From Azospirillum rugosum (lineage in GTDB: Bacteria > Pseudomonadota > Alphaproteobacteria > Azospirillales > Azospirillaceae): DNA of 64,000 bases. The notes below the pieces were generated by a model that ran no database searches, had not been told where the DNA came from, and was given only the letters and a program-made list of their open reading frames with translations. Position 1 is the first letter of the stretch. Each line of letters opens with the position of its first letter. Positions 52,382 to 62,706 of this stretch are shown here, one piece after another. The position numbers and the translations under genes are program-made. The stretch covers positions 62,001 through 126,000 of the forward strand of contig NZ_JAGINP010000016.1 in the NCBI RefSeq assembly GCF_017876155.1, read 5' to 3'.

Positions 52382-52457
52382 CTCCTGGTCCACACGCGGC
52401 TGACCAGTCTGGAGTGCGGCGGTGTTCGCAGGGCGTTCGAGGATGCCGGAACAGGAG
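52382..52457 (+). other. Possible leader structure masking the rpoH ribosome site
   Basis: CTCCTG at 52382-52387 is complementary to CAGGAG at 52452-52457, which contains the Shine-Dalgarno sequence 7 bases before the TTG start. The pairing is only 6 bp, so this is suggestive of thermal control, not proof. Confidence 0.3.
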
Positions 52458-52464
52458 ATGGTCT

Positions 52465-53364
52465 TTGACGGAACAGGTTGTTTCTGGCGAACCCCTCACG
52501 CAGTTTTTGAAAGAAACCCGGAAGTACGAGTATCTGACGCCCGACCAGGAACGTGATCTCGCCCTGCGCTGGCGGGATCGGCAGGACCGGGCGGCCTTGG
52601 ACAAGCTGATCGGCAGTCACCTGCGCCTCGTCTTCAAGATGGCGCGGGGTTACCAAGGCTATGGCCTGCCCCTGTCGGACCTGATCGCCGAGGGCAACGT
52701 CGGCGTCATGCAGGCGGCGCAGAAGTTCGACCCCGACAAGGGCTTCCGCTTCGCGACCTACGCCAGCTGGTGGGTCCGCGCGGCGATCCAGGAGTATGTG
52801 CTGCACAACTGGTCGCTGGTGAAGATCGGCACCACCGCGGCGCAGAAGAAGCTGTTCTTCAGCCTGCGCCGGCTGAAGGCCCGCATGAACGACCTCGACA
52901 GCGCCGGCTCGGGCGACCTGACGCCGGAGGCGGTGGAGAGCATCGCCACGGAGCTGAACGTCCCGCAGGCCGAGGTGGTGGAGATGAACCGCCGCCTGGG
53001 CATGGACCGCTCGCTGAACGCCAGCCTGGCGGAGGACGGCGACAGCGAGTGGCAGGACCTGCTGGCCGACGACAGTCCGGACCAGGAAACGGTGCTGGCC
53101 GGGACGGAGGAGCGCAAGCGCCGCCAGCAGTTCCTGAAGCTGGGCCTCGGCGTGCTCGACGACCGCGAGCGGCAGATCCTGGTCGCCCGCCGCCTGCGCG
53201 AGGAACCGCTGACCCTGGAGGAGCTGAGCCAGCACTTCCACGTCTCGCGCGAGCGTGTCCGACAGTTGGAGGTGCGTGCGTTTGAGAAGGTCCAGAAGGC
53301 CGTCATGGCCCAGGCCCGGCAGCAGCCGGGGGCCGCGGCGGGCAAGGCCCTGGTCAATGCGTAA
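52465..53364 (+). CDS. rpoH: RNA polymerase sigma-32 factor RpoH
   Basis: 299 residues. The start is probably TTG at 52465 (LTEQVVSGEPL) with AGGAG 8 bases upstream. Region 2 has SDLIAEGNVGVMQAAQKFDP and FRFATYASWWVRAAIQEYVL, the RpoH box is QKKLFFSLRRLK (about 122-133), which separates it from other group 2 sigmas, and region 4 has LTLEELSQHFHVSRERVRQLE. It directs heat-shock genes; many alphaproteobacteria carry two or more rpoH copies and which one this is cannot be told. Its own promoter matches the sigma-32 consensus. Confidence 0.94.
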   Translation: MTEQVVSGEPLTQFLKETRKYEYLTPDQERDLALRWRDRQDRAALDKLIGSHLRLVFKMARGYQGYGLPLSDLIAEGNVGVMQAAQKFDPDKGFRFATYASWWVRAAIQEYVLHNWSLVKIGTTAAQKKLFFSLRRLKARMNDLDSAGSGDLTPEAVESIATELNVPQAEVVEMNRRLGMDRSLNASLAEDGDSEWQDLLADDSPDQETVLAGTEERKRRQQFLKLGLGVLDDRERQILVARRLREEPLTLEELSQHFHVSRERVRQLEVRAFEKVQKAVMAQARQQPGAAAGKALVNA

Positions 53365-53492
53365 AGGGTCAACGCGTAACGGCGAGGGGGCGGCGTCCCC
53401 TCGCGCTGACCTCCCAGGGGTCGAAAGACCCCTGGACGCCCTTTTGAATGAAACGGAATGAAACACCGTGAAACGTCGGCACGCGTGGTGTT

Positions 53493-54182
53493 TCAAAGAG
53501 CCCGGCCCGCAAAGCCCGATTCCGCGACACCCGATTCCATGACGTCCGGATCCGCGATGTCCGGGTCCAGCCAGTCGTCCGGACCGTAGGGAAGCCGGCG
53601 GTGCGCGTGCTCCCGCTCCGGCAGGGCGGCCATCTCGGCGGCCTGCTCCGCGGTGGGACTGAAATCCTTCTCCATGCCCATGGGATCGTCGTCGTCCAGA
53701 CGGTAGCGGTCCATCATGCCCAGCCGGTCCGCGGCCCAGCGGACCGTCTTCATATCCCCCCGCGACACCGCCGTTTCGATCTGCACCGCCACCATCTTGT
53801 GCAGCGAGCGGATGGCCTGCCGCGCCTCGCGCTCGTGATGGCGCTTTTCCCACGCGATCCGGTGCCGGAAGTCCGGCGACGGGGTGTAGGCCCGCCACAG
53901 CGTGCTGCGGCTGCACCCCATGGTCCGCGCCACCTGGATGAACGGACACCCCGCCGCGATCATGTAGGCCGCCCGCGCCCACTGCTCGTCCGAAAAGCGC
54001 GACCCCGGCACCAACTGCCCACCCGGCGGCTCCGGCGGTTCGTCCAGCGGGTGGATGTGCCCATAATCGGGCGTCTTCGCCCACCCCTTCCACGTCGGCA
54101 CCGGCCCAGCGAAGCCATCCTTCGCACGAGCCTCCATCGCGGCGCGGTGGGCGATTTCGTCAGGGTCGTCGTTGCGGATCAT
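53493..54182 (-). CDS. Helix-turn-helix protein of unknown role (intact copy of a duplicated gene)
   Basis: 229 residues. Residues 60-105 (RFSDEQWARAAYMIAAGCPF, then QVARTMGCSRSTLWRAY) look like a DNA-binding helix-turn-helix of the terminase-small-subunit or resolvase type. The N-terminal part is Pro-rich (DEPPEPPGGQ) and the tail is acidic. I do not recognise the full-length family. The first 110 codons recur in decayed form at 55272-55593 on the same strand, with a toxin-antitoxin module between them, which suggests a mobile or duplicated block. Confidence 0.68.
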   Translation of the reverse strand: MIRNDDPDEIAHRAAMEARAKDGFAGPVPTWKGWAKTPDYGHIHPLDEPPEPPGGQLVPGSRFSDEQWARAAYMIAAGCPFIQVARTMGCSRSTLWRAYTPSPDFRHRIAWEKRHHEREARQAIRSLHKMVAVQIETAVSRGDMKTVRWAADRLGMMDRYRLDDDDPMGMEKDFSPTAEQAAEMAALPEREHAHRRLPYGPDDWLDPDIADPDVMESGVAESGFAGRAL

Positions 54183-54271
54183 GGGAGGGCCTCCTGTGAT
54201 AGAGAATGGACTATTTTCCTATCATAGAGCGGCGCCGATTTTCAAGAAAAGCCATTCCTTCAAGCGCAAAT

Positions 54272-54418
54272 CCTCCCTCTCCCGCCCCCGGCGGGAGAGG
54301 GAGGGACCCGCCGCCCCAGCGGCGGGAGGGTGAGGGCTTGGTTTCATGGAATGACCTTGCCCTCACCCTCCCGCTTCGCGGGCCCCTCCCTCTCCCTGCG
54401 GAGCAGGGAGAGGGGCTT
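54272..54418. repeat. C/T-rich inverted repeats (copy 4)
   Basis: CCTCCCTCTCCCGCC...GGCGGGAGAGGGAGG at 54272-54304, then CCCGCCGCC...GGCGGG, then a second set ending in CCCTCTCCCTGC...GCAGGGAGAGGGG near 54387-54416. It is the longest member of the family in the window, upstream of the small gene at 54472. Confidence 0.65.
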
Positions 54419-54471
54419 GGCGCGCCGGCTTCCGTCTGGAAATGCACCCTTTTGCCGCCTATACTCCCTTC

Positions 54472-54657
54472 ATGAGTCACGCACCCGTCAACACACCGGA
54501 AACGTGGCTGCTGTCCCTCGCCGAAAGTGAGGCCCAGCTTGCCGCCGGTCAGACCGTTCCAGCAGCACCCGCCCTGGAGCGCCTTCGTGGCAGCATTGCC
54601 CGGCTTGAAGCTGAGGCGAACGGAGGGAAGCGCCGAGAGGCTGTGCCCCGGCGGTGA
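54472..54657 (+). CDS. Small protein of unknown function
   Basis: 61 residues: TWLLSLAESEAQLAAGQTVP and a helix ALERLRGSIARLEAE, with a basic tail. No family recognised. It lies 70 bp before the toxin-antitoxin pair and may be a second, orphan antitoxin-like protein or spurious. The coding pattern is plausible but the ribosome site is weak. Confidence 0.4.
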   Translation: MSHAPVNTPETWLLSLAESEAQLAAGQTVPAAPALERLRGSIARLEAEANGGKRREAVPRR

Positions 54658-54727
54658 TCGAGTTCACGGGCAGAGCGCGGAATCGGAGCCATCATTCGCT
54701 CAAGCGCATACGGGAGGACGGGAGGAC

Positions 54728-54937
54728 GTGTCGATCATTGACTTCAGCCATCTGTCGCTTCAGGAACGCCTGGACCTGATCAGCGAGCTTTGCGACAGCC
54801 TGGACCAACAGCAGGTGCCGTTGACACCGGCGCAGGATGCGGAACTCGACCGGCGGATCGCCACAGCCGACGAGGATTTGGCCGACTCCGTGCCGTGGGA
54901 GAGCATCCGAACCGAGATCGCCCGGCGCTTTGGATGA
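54728..54937 (+). CDS. Antitoxin of the addiction-module (Unstab_antitox) family
   Basis: 69 residues from GTG at 54728, with GGAGGA just upstream. LSLQERLDLISELCDSLDQQ and LTPAQDAELDRRIATADED, then WESIRTEIARRFG, is the standard short antitoxin pattern (LSxxERLxLxxELWDSL...LTxxQxxELDRR). It overlaps the toxin start by 4 bp (54934-54937). Confidence 0.85.
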   Translation: MSIIDFSHLSLQERLDLISELCDSLDQQQVPLTPAQDAELDRRIATADEDLADSVPWESIRTEIARRFG

Positions 54938-55233
54938 TGCGCGCGGTCGTCTTCACGAAGGCCGCTCGTCAGGAATTGTTTGACGCCATTGATTGGTATG
55001 AGAGCCGGCGGCCGGGATTGGGGCAACGGTTCGCCGATGAAGTCGGCGCCCTGACCGAACGCATGGCCGCCTCTCCGCAGCAATTCCCCGTCATTCGGCA
55101 AAATATCCGAAAAGCACCTGTGCGCAGCTTTCCTTATCGACTGATTTTCCGGACGACCTTGGATATCGTCCAAGTTATAGCTTGCTTCCACACCAGCCGA
55201 AGCCCGATGACTTGGCAGTCACGACTACCCTGA
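54934..55233 (+). CDS. RelE/ParE-family toxin
   Basis: 99 residues. VVFTKAARQELFDAIDWYES (residues 4-23), RPGLGQRFADEVGAL, FPVIRQNIRKAPVRSFPYRLIFRT and a closing VIACFHTSRSP are typical of ParE/RelE toxins, although the last segment (HTSRSPMTWQSRLP) differs slightly from the usual HxxRxPxxW. It is coupled to the antitoxin. Either a gyrase poison (ParE) or a ribosome-dependent nuclease (RelE); not decidable here. Confidence 0.87.
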   Translation: MMRAVVFTKAARQELFDAIDWYESRRPGLGQRFADEVGALTERMAASPQQFPVIRQNIRKAPVRSFPYRLIFRTTLDIVQVIACFHTSRSPMTWQSRLP

Positions 55234-55271
55234 GGATTGGTGAAAGAGTGCTGTTATTCCACACCCGTGAT

Positions 55272-55593
55272 GATGCTTTTTCCAGGCGGTGCCGGAAATC
55301 CGGCGACAGGGTGTAGGCCCGCCAGAGTGTGCTGTGGCCGCGCCACTTGGATGAACGGACACCCCGCCGCGATCATGTAGGCCGCCCGCGTCCACTGCTC
55401 GTCCGAAAAGCGCGCCCCCGGCACCAACTGCCCGCCTGGCGGCTCCGGCGGTTCGTCCAGCGGATGGAAGTGGCCGTAATCGGGCGTCTTCGCCCCCCTT
55501 CCACGTCGGCGCCGGCCCAGCGAAGCCATCCTTCGCACGAGCCCCCATCGCGGCGCGGTGAGCGATTTCGTCGGGTTCGTCGTTGCGGATCAT
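55272..55593 (-). pseudogene. Decayed copy of the helix-turn-helix gene at 53493
   Basis: From ATG at 55593 the first 30 codons match the intact gene closely (MIRNDEPDEIAHRAAM...). A 2-bp loss (GCCCACCCC to GCCCCCC near 55497) and a roughly 14-bp loss in the recognition helix (near 55335) then break the frame. The similarity ends near 55272, in the codons for DFRHRIAWEK, so about 120 C-terminal codons are missing. Nucleotide identity is about 90 % by eye over the shared part. Confidence 0.85.
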
Positions 55594-55797
55594 GGGGGAT
55601 CTCCCGGGACAGGAAATGGACATTGTTCCAAATATGGAGATACTAAAATTTCAAGTGAGCCAATTGAAGGTGTGAACGAGGGGTTAGCCAAGCATCATCT
55701 TCCCAGAACGTTGCGCCCCCATCGCAACCACAGCCAACAGCGTCAAGGGCATTGATTTATAAATAAAATATAGAGCTTTCACTATATCTTCCACATG

Positions 55798-57705
55798 CTA
55801 GAGTGTAGCAAAAAACATCTTGTAGATAGGATCCTTAACATTCTCCAGCAAAAAGCGCTTCAGTTTACTTTTTTCTTCGCTTCCGAAGTTCTCAGATTGC
55901 AAAACCTCAAGGCAAATTAAAAATTTATGCAAGGGGAATGTCTTGTCAGCCGCGTTTCCATGCTTAAAATAAAGAATATCTCTGCCATCAAATTTTTCTG
56001 CCAATCTAATATTGTCCAAGTTCCTCAACACGGACGCGGCTCCAGACAAACCTCTATCGCTAACCTTTCGCTCGATCTCGGTACAAAGTTTTTGCATTCG
56101 CCGAAGCCGGGGGAGTGTAGCAACAACTTGCCTTGCAAGAAATGAGCTGGACAGCCATCGACTCGTATTGTAGTTAATAAAGTTTCTGAGTTGCCCATCC
56201 TCCGCATATTTCGCATTGAGCCACACTGAACCCACTAAATTATGACGATCTTCCTTTTCTATTTGAATTGCCAACTCTCGTATTCTGTGCGCGGCATCGT
56301 CATTCCACTCTATGTGCCAACCGACCAAAACCCTTACTGCGGAAAACATAGAAACGTCATCGATAGAGTGCTTACTCTCCAAATAAGAACAGATATGATC
56401 TAGCCGTGATTTAGAGGGCCCTAGTGAAGAGTAATACCTGAATATAGCATCTCGCAATTCAGGAGAGCTGGACAGATGCTCAGGCATAAGATCGGATGCA
56501 AATTCATCATTCAATTCCGCGAATAGACCAAGATACCTCTTAAAAACTTTACCCCAACGCCCTCTCCTTTCACCGTCATGGAACTTCCTAAACCTTTTTC
56601 TTAATACACCGATAGTCTCAGAGGAATCCCAACCCTTCTCGCAATTTTGGATGATTTCCTTTACATCATCGAGAAATGAGTTCTCACTGGAAAAAAGATA
56701 ATCGCTAGCTTTTTCAGCACTTAATATTTTTGTCTTTGAGCTGTTAAGCCGCTACCCTCGCGTCATAAGAAGTTCGTCCAACCTGCATAAAAGAACTTTC
56801 GCCTCCTCCTCCGACTTCGAAGGGATGTCAATATCATCCATCCAACGAACGAATACATCATCTGTCATTGAAGCCAGATCTTTATCTATCTCAAAGAGAA
56901 ATGCATGACCCAATAGCCTAGGAGCATCAAAATCTACTTGAGGAAGTCCTGATCCCGTGGGAGGTAAGTAATCAGGCCGCCAAGAGAACCCTTCAAGGCA
57001 GAAAAACAGAAAGTCTAGAATGTCCTCCCCCATACCGGTCAGCGATGAAACTACGTTCCTCAGGGATTTTAGGTCGATGTTATCGAAATAGTTAGCTACG
57101 TCCGCGACAATTAGGTATGGATATGCATCGGTAATGCGCTCTAGCTTTTTAACAAATTTTCTATATTGGACAAACCAGACATAGTCGATTTCGAAGTTAA
57201 TCCTCGGCAGGTTAGCTTTGTGGCTCCTGCTATAAAAAGCATTTTCGGAAGGTTGCATATTCAAGATGTGAGGTGCTATTTTTTCGACTACCGTCTGCAG
57301 AACGACAGCATCTTCAGCCGAAGGAACCGCGATTCTTCGGCAAATTCCATTACTCTTTTCAAGACGCAAAAAAAGTGGCGGAGCTGGTTTGTAGTTTCCT
57401 TTTCGGATATCTTGGCGCAGCTGGGTCAAACGCTCTCTGATGTTGCGGTGAAAGTCATAGTTGTCATGTAGATCAAGCCAGTATTGGCTCCTCATTCCTT
57501 GTTTTACATATTTTTTCCATGCGCTTTCCATATTACGGACGGTGAAAACATCGCTAAGAGTTGCCTGACGATGCTCTAGCCGCGCTGTATGGTGGGAGCT
57601 AACAATGGAAGACGGGCGACTGTTGGATTCGACGTAGCTTCGCCCTTTGGCGCGCTCCTGAACATCAATGTCACCATTTGATACAGTGGCATGTCGATTT
57701 TTCAT
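55798..57705 (-). pseudogene. Reverse transcriptase gene split by one in-frame amber codon
   Basis: A 635-codon frame from ATG 57705 (GGAGAG upstream) with a single TAG at 56752-56754 (codon 318). RT landmarks: RRIAVPSAEDAVVLQ (about 123-137), LIVADVANYFDNIDL (catalytic Asp202), GLPQ (253-256) and FVRWMDD (catalytic Asp290 and Asp291). After the amber the frame continues with RLNSSKTKIL, the next RT motif, so the stop lies inside the palm domain. The 300 residues beyond are helical and unrecognised. GC is about 42 %, far below the flanks, so it is acquired. It could be a defence-type RT, but it lacks obvious retron or DGR marks. I expect a truncated, inactive 317-residue product unless the codon is read through. 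Confidence 0.85.
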
Positions 57706-58321
57706 GAGCACACTCTCTCCGTCAGCCAAACAGTTACCGCGAAAATACAAGCTGGTGGATGCCACCGGAAGAGGATCAACCACCCCAAGGTTAGCCGTAT
57801 GTGGCGTGATTTGCGAGGCTGAATGCGCTGAGCTGAGCCCAATGGGACAGCTTCACCATGAAGCGCTGCCCCTGCGTCTCGTGTGCGCGAGAGAAGAGCC
57901 GTAACGATGCTCGTCGCGTCGCGGTGGCGTTCCGTGAAGTCCACAGCTATGGGAAAGAGTTTTCTTAACCGATCCTCGGCGCATCTCTGGACGATCTGCG
58001 GGCGTTGGTAGAGGCTTAACCGGCGATTCAGCACCGCTGGCCGGTCCTGGTTGCCGCTTTGGCGTTCGGGGTGGCGCCGGGGGATCGGCTGGGAGGAACG
58101 GTCCGCCGCGGGGGCGCTCGTGTCGGCTCCGTCGCAAAGCGTTTGATCCGATTTATCGTCAAGGATGAACTCTTGGCACGGAGTCTCCTGGCGTGTTTGC
58201 GCGTTTCATTCCTGTTGACGGGCTGTCGCCGGTGATTTTCCAGCGGCTTGATCCGTCTGTTGTTTGTCTTCAGGGTGATTTTTGAAGCGATCTTTCAACG
58301 ACATTATTTTGGAGACAGGAA
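57706..58321. other. 616-bp stretch without a supported gene
   Basis: It joins the low-GC RT gene to the GC-rich chromosome. Short open frames on both strands lack family character. The minus strand just before the RT gene could hold its promoter and a small RNA, but I see no clear hairpin array. The last 40 bases are the ribosome site (GGAGACAGGAA) of the lipoprotein gene. Confidence 0.5.
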
Positions 58322-58639
58322 ATGAGGCGAGTATTTGCCGCTGGTTTGTTTGTTCTTGCTTCGGCGTCTCTGTCCGCTTGCGGGACGACCACGGATGCCA
58401 AGGCGCCCTCGGCACAGGGCGGCGGGTGCTCGGTGTCCGGTGGTTCGTCCTGCCATGGGGCCACGGGTCAGACCAACATGGCGACGCAGCCGCCGGTCGC
58501 GTCCCGCGGCAGCAGCGGGTCGGGGATCAGCGCGTCGCCGGGCAGCAAGGCGGGGCGGAGCGGGTTGGGCGGAGCGGGCGGCGGGCGTGGGACCGGCGCT
58601 GGGGGGCGTGGCGGAGCCGGGGGCGGCGGGACGCACTGA
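58322..58639 (+). CDS. Small Gly/Ser-rich lipoprotein
   Basis: 105 residues. A clear lipoprotein signal (RRVFAAGLFVLASASLSAC, lipobox LSAC with Cys20) is followed by a low-complexity chain of Gly, Ser, Ala and Thr with two more cysteines (GGGCSVSGGSSC). It should be anchored in the outer membrane or periplasm. No family recognised. GGAGAC and AGGAA lie just before the ATG. Confidence 0.75.
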   Translation: MRRVFAAGLFVLASASLSACGTTTDAKAPSAQGGGCSVSGGSSCHGATGQTNMATQPPVASRGSSGSGISASPGSKAGRSGLGGAGGGRGTGAGGRGGAGGGGTH

Positions 58640-58993
58640 GGCGGGCCTGTTTGGCAGGGGGTTGCGTCGTCGCCGGACGTACCAAGGTGGCGGGACCCCC
58701 TCACCCTCCCGGTCGCTCGCAAGTCTCGCGACCACGCTCCGCCTACAGTCGCCTTCGGCGCCTGTCCCGCCTTCGGCGGTCGGCTTCACGCCCCAGGGGG
58801 GAGAGGGTGTTGATATGCGGCGCTCTTGCGCGCTCGGTTAGGCGGGGTAAGGGTGACTTTTTTGGGGCAGGCGGTTGCGCGACAGGCGGTCGCAGGTGGC
58901 GCTAGGTAGAATACTAGTATACCAATATGGGACCTCGACGGGGCGCCGGTGGGTGGCTCCGGTGGGGTCAACGCTGATAATCGTGAGGAAATC
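58640..58993. other. 354-bp intergenic stretch with a repeat (C/T-rich family, copy 5)
   Basis: 58696-58808 is a diverged member of the intergenic repeat family (CCCCCTCACCCTCCC ... GGGGGGAGAGGGTG, with inner TCGCGA and GCCTTCGGCG dyads). Further on, ATACTAGTAT (58911-58920) is a perfect 10-bp palindrome in an A/T-rich pocket about 75 bp before the next gene, perhaps part of its promoter. Confidence 0.5.
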
Positions 58994-59485
58994 ATGCTCA
59001 AGAACGGTATCTCCACCAAGGCTTTCCGGGCGCGGCGCGCGCTGCTGGCCGGGTCGGCGGCGGCTTTGGCTCTGCCGGCGGTCGCGGCTCCGCTGGCCTC
59101 GGCGCTGGCGCAGCAGGACGAGGCGGGCGCGGTCGCCAAGGCCGTGGAGGCTCTGCGCGCGGCGATGCTCGCCGGCGACGGGGCCGCGCTGAAGGCCATG
59201 ACCATGGAGGAGCTGACCTACGGGCATTCCAACAGCCGGTTGGAGGACAAGGCTGCCTTCGTCGCCAGCCTGGACGGCAAGAACGCCTTCAAGTCCATCG
59301 ACCTGTCCGACCACGCGATCCAGGTCGTCGGCGACACCGCCATCGCGCGCCACACCTTCGACGCCGTCAACAACCTGCCGGACGGCAAGACCAGCACCGC
59401 GCACATCAAGGTGCTGCAGGTCTGGAAGAAGGACGGCGGCGCTTGGAAGCTGCTGGCGCGGCAGGCGGCTCCGCTGCCGGCGTAA
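58994..59485 (+). CDS. Secreted NTF2-like (DUF4440/SnoaL-type) protein
   Basis: 163 residues. A signal peptide with two adjacent arginines (FRARRALLAGSAAALALPAVAAP, twin-arginine-like but without the full Tat motif) is followed by a domain of about 125 residues: VEALRAAMLAGDGAALKAMT, LTYGHSNSRLEDKAAFVASL, VGDTAIARHTFDAV and VLQVWKKDGGAWKLLARQA. This is the cone-shaped NTF2-like fold common in periplasmic proteins of unknown catalytic role. GAGG lies 6 bases upstream of the ATG at 58994. Confidence 0.82.
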   Translation: MLKNGISTKAFRARRALLAGSAAALALPAVAAPLASALAQQDEAGAVAKAVEALRAAMLAGDGAALKAMTMEELTYGHSNSRLEDKAAFVASLDGKNAFKSIDLSDHAIQVVGDTAIARHTFDAVNNLPDGKTSTAHIKVLQVWKKDGGAWKLLARQAAPLPA

Positions 59486-59493
59486 GGGCTTTA

Positions 59494-59533
59494 TTGCCCC
59501 CACCCCGACCCTCCCCCGCTGGGCGGGGGAGGG
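59494..59533. terminator. Two-way terminator hairpin (C/T-rich family, copy 6)
   Basis: CCCTCCCCCGC (59509-59519), loop TGG, GCGGGGGAGGG (59523-59533), between the convergent ends of the NTF2-like and small lipoprotein genes. Confidence 0.65.
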
Positions 59534-59540
59534 AGAGTGG

Positions 59541-59765
59541 TTACCAGCGATGATGGTGGCGGTGGTGGTGGGGGCGGCCGTGGTAGCCGTAGGCGGGCGG
59601 GCCGGAGTAGCGGTAGTGGGGGCGCTCGTAATAGCCGTAGCCGCCGTAGCCGCCGTAGCCGTAAACGGCCGGGGGCGACGCGTCGACGACGTAGCAGCCG
59701 GTGAGCAGCAGGCCGGTCAGGGCGAGAAGCGACAGGCTGCGGAGCGATGGAATGCGGAGCGTCAT
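59541..59765 (-). CDS. Small Tyr/Gly/His-rich lipoprotein
   Basis: 74 residues. Signal SLRSLSLLALTGLLLTGC gives a lipobox (LTGC, Cys24). The mature part repeats YGGYGGYGYY and ends in a histidine run (RPHHHRHHHRW) that could bind metal. Such short Gly-Tyr-His lipoproteins are common in alphaproteobacteria without assigned function. It is 93 bp downstream of uvrB on the same strand. Confidence 0.72.
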   Translation of the reverse strand: MTLRIPSLRSLSLLALTGLLLTGCYVVDASPPAVYGYGGYGGYGYYERPHYRYSGPPAYGYHGRPHHHRHHHRW

Positions 59766-59858
59766 GTGTGGCCGTCTGTGCCGTTGTTTGCGGCGATCCC
59801 CGTGGGGATCGCCTGTGGGAATGAACGGCGGCGGCGGGGGATTTATTCCGGATGAGCG

Positions 59859-61997
<2,139 letters not shown>

Positions 61998-62325
61998 GGG
62001 GAGCGGGGTCCGGGAAGGGTACGGAACGGGAACCGATTATATGGCCCGTAACCCCTCCCCTGTCGAGCGTGGGCTTGTCGGGGAGGCAACTCATAAGCTG
62101 GGATATGCCCGGCGAAATGCTTCCACCAGGATCCAGAACTTGGGAACAGGCCATTTTTGGCATTTACAAAATGCCAAAACCAGCATATTTCTCGTTTGCC
62201 ACCCACAATCGTTCCAAGGAGAAGCAGACCAGGATCTGCTGCGCATAGAGCCCCCTTCCAAACCCGGAGACCCACCATGATGCGCCCTACCTTCATTTCT
62301 CGCGTCGAGCGAAGAGGAATACACT
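61998..62325. other. 328-bp gap between uvrB and the HigB-type gene
   Basis: It contains the palindrome at 62155-62179 in an A/T-rich patch and otherwise only short unsupported frames. Both the uvrB and toxin-antitoxin promoters should be here. Confidence 0.5.
62155..62179. promoter_or_regulatory. Palindrome upstream of the HigBA-type operon
   Basis: Arms TTTTGGCATTT (62155-62165) and AAATGCCAAAA (62169-62179) match perfectly with a 3-base spacer. It lies 147 bp before the toxin gene. It could be the operator of the XRE antitoxin or an RNA hairpin; its A/T-rich make-up contrasts with the flanks. Confidence 0.5.
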
Positions 62326-62706
62326 ATGGCTCCCAAAGAGAAGGCTGTTTTATGGGTTTCGAGTGCGCGCGATGATCTTGTCGATTTCCCAATCCCGGTC
62401 AAAAGAACGATTGGCTTCGCTGTCCACCTTGCCCAAATCGGCCTGAAGCATGAACAAGCCAAGCCGTTGCAGGGCTTTGGCGGGGCTTCCGTGCTGGAGG
62501 TGGTGGAGGATCACCGGGGCGACACCTACCGGGCCGTCTACACGGTGCGGTTCGAGGACGCCGTGATCGTGCTCCACGCTTTTCAAAAGAAGTCCAAACG
62601 AGGGATTGCCACGCCCGCCCACGAGATCGACCTGATCCGTAAGCGGCTGAAGCTGGCTGAGGAGTTGTACGCGCAATGGAAGACAGGAAAGCGGAAGCCG
62701 AGCTGA
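62326..62706 (+). CDS. HigB-type toxin (phage-derived Gp49-like, RelE superfamily)
   Basis: 126 residues. VLWVSSARDDLVDFPIPVKR (residues 8-27), AKPLQGFGGASVLEVVEDHRGDTYRAVYTVRF in pieces (GFGGASVLEV, TYRAVYTVRF) and VLHAFQKKSKRGI with TPAHEIDLIRKRL is the Gp49-like pattern (Y-R-x-x-Y, HxFxKKS). AGAGGAA lies before the ATG. Toxin-first order and a 31-bp overlap with the antitoxin gene are typical of HigBA. Confidence 0.88.
   Translation: MAPKEKAVLWVSSARDDLVDFPIPVKRTIGFAVHLAQIGLKHEQAKPLQGFGGASVLEVVEDHRGDTYRAVYTVRFEDAVIVLHAFQKKSKRGIATPAHEIDLIRKRLKLAEELYAQWKTGKRKPS

Larger units (their letters stand above)
52154..52464. other. Divergent control region between cydA and rpoH (311 bp, no gene)
   Basis: It holds the rpoH heat-shock promoter (52286-52313), a T run at 52267-52272 and a roughly 145-base rpoH leader with a CTCCTG that can pair with the ribosome site. 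I see no clear FNR or Anr box for the oxidase genes. Confidence 0.6.

Noticed and set aside
57702..58034. A 110-codon minus-strand frame overlapping the RT start
   Set aside because: No ribosome site or recognisable motif, and its content does not match either flank.
58282..58310. TTGAAG-N17-TATTTT as a promoter for the lipoprotein gene
   Set aside because: The -10 box would lie about 12 bp before the start codon, which leaves no room for the ribosome site in the transcript.
55798..58321. Diversity-generating retroelement or retron
   Set aside because: No adenine-biased template/variable repeat pair is seen nearby and no retron-type motif or obvious msr/msd structure flanks the RT.
62010..62045. 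SOS box for uvrB
   Set aside because: GTTCCCGTTC on the minus strand has the right half-sites but a spacing of 2 instead of the 7 of the alphaproteobacterial LexA box.
62157..62375. Small plus-strand frames before the HigB-type gene
   Set aside because: They overlap the palindrome and the toxin start in another frame and show no coding character.
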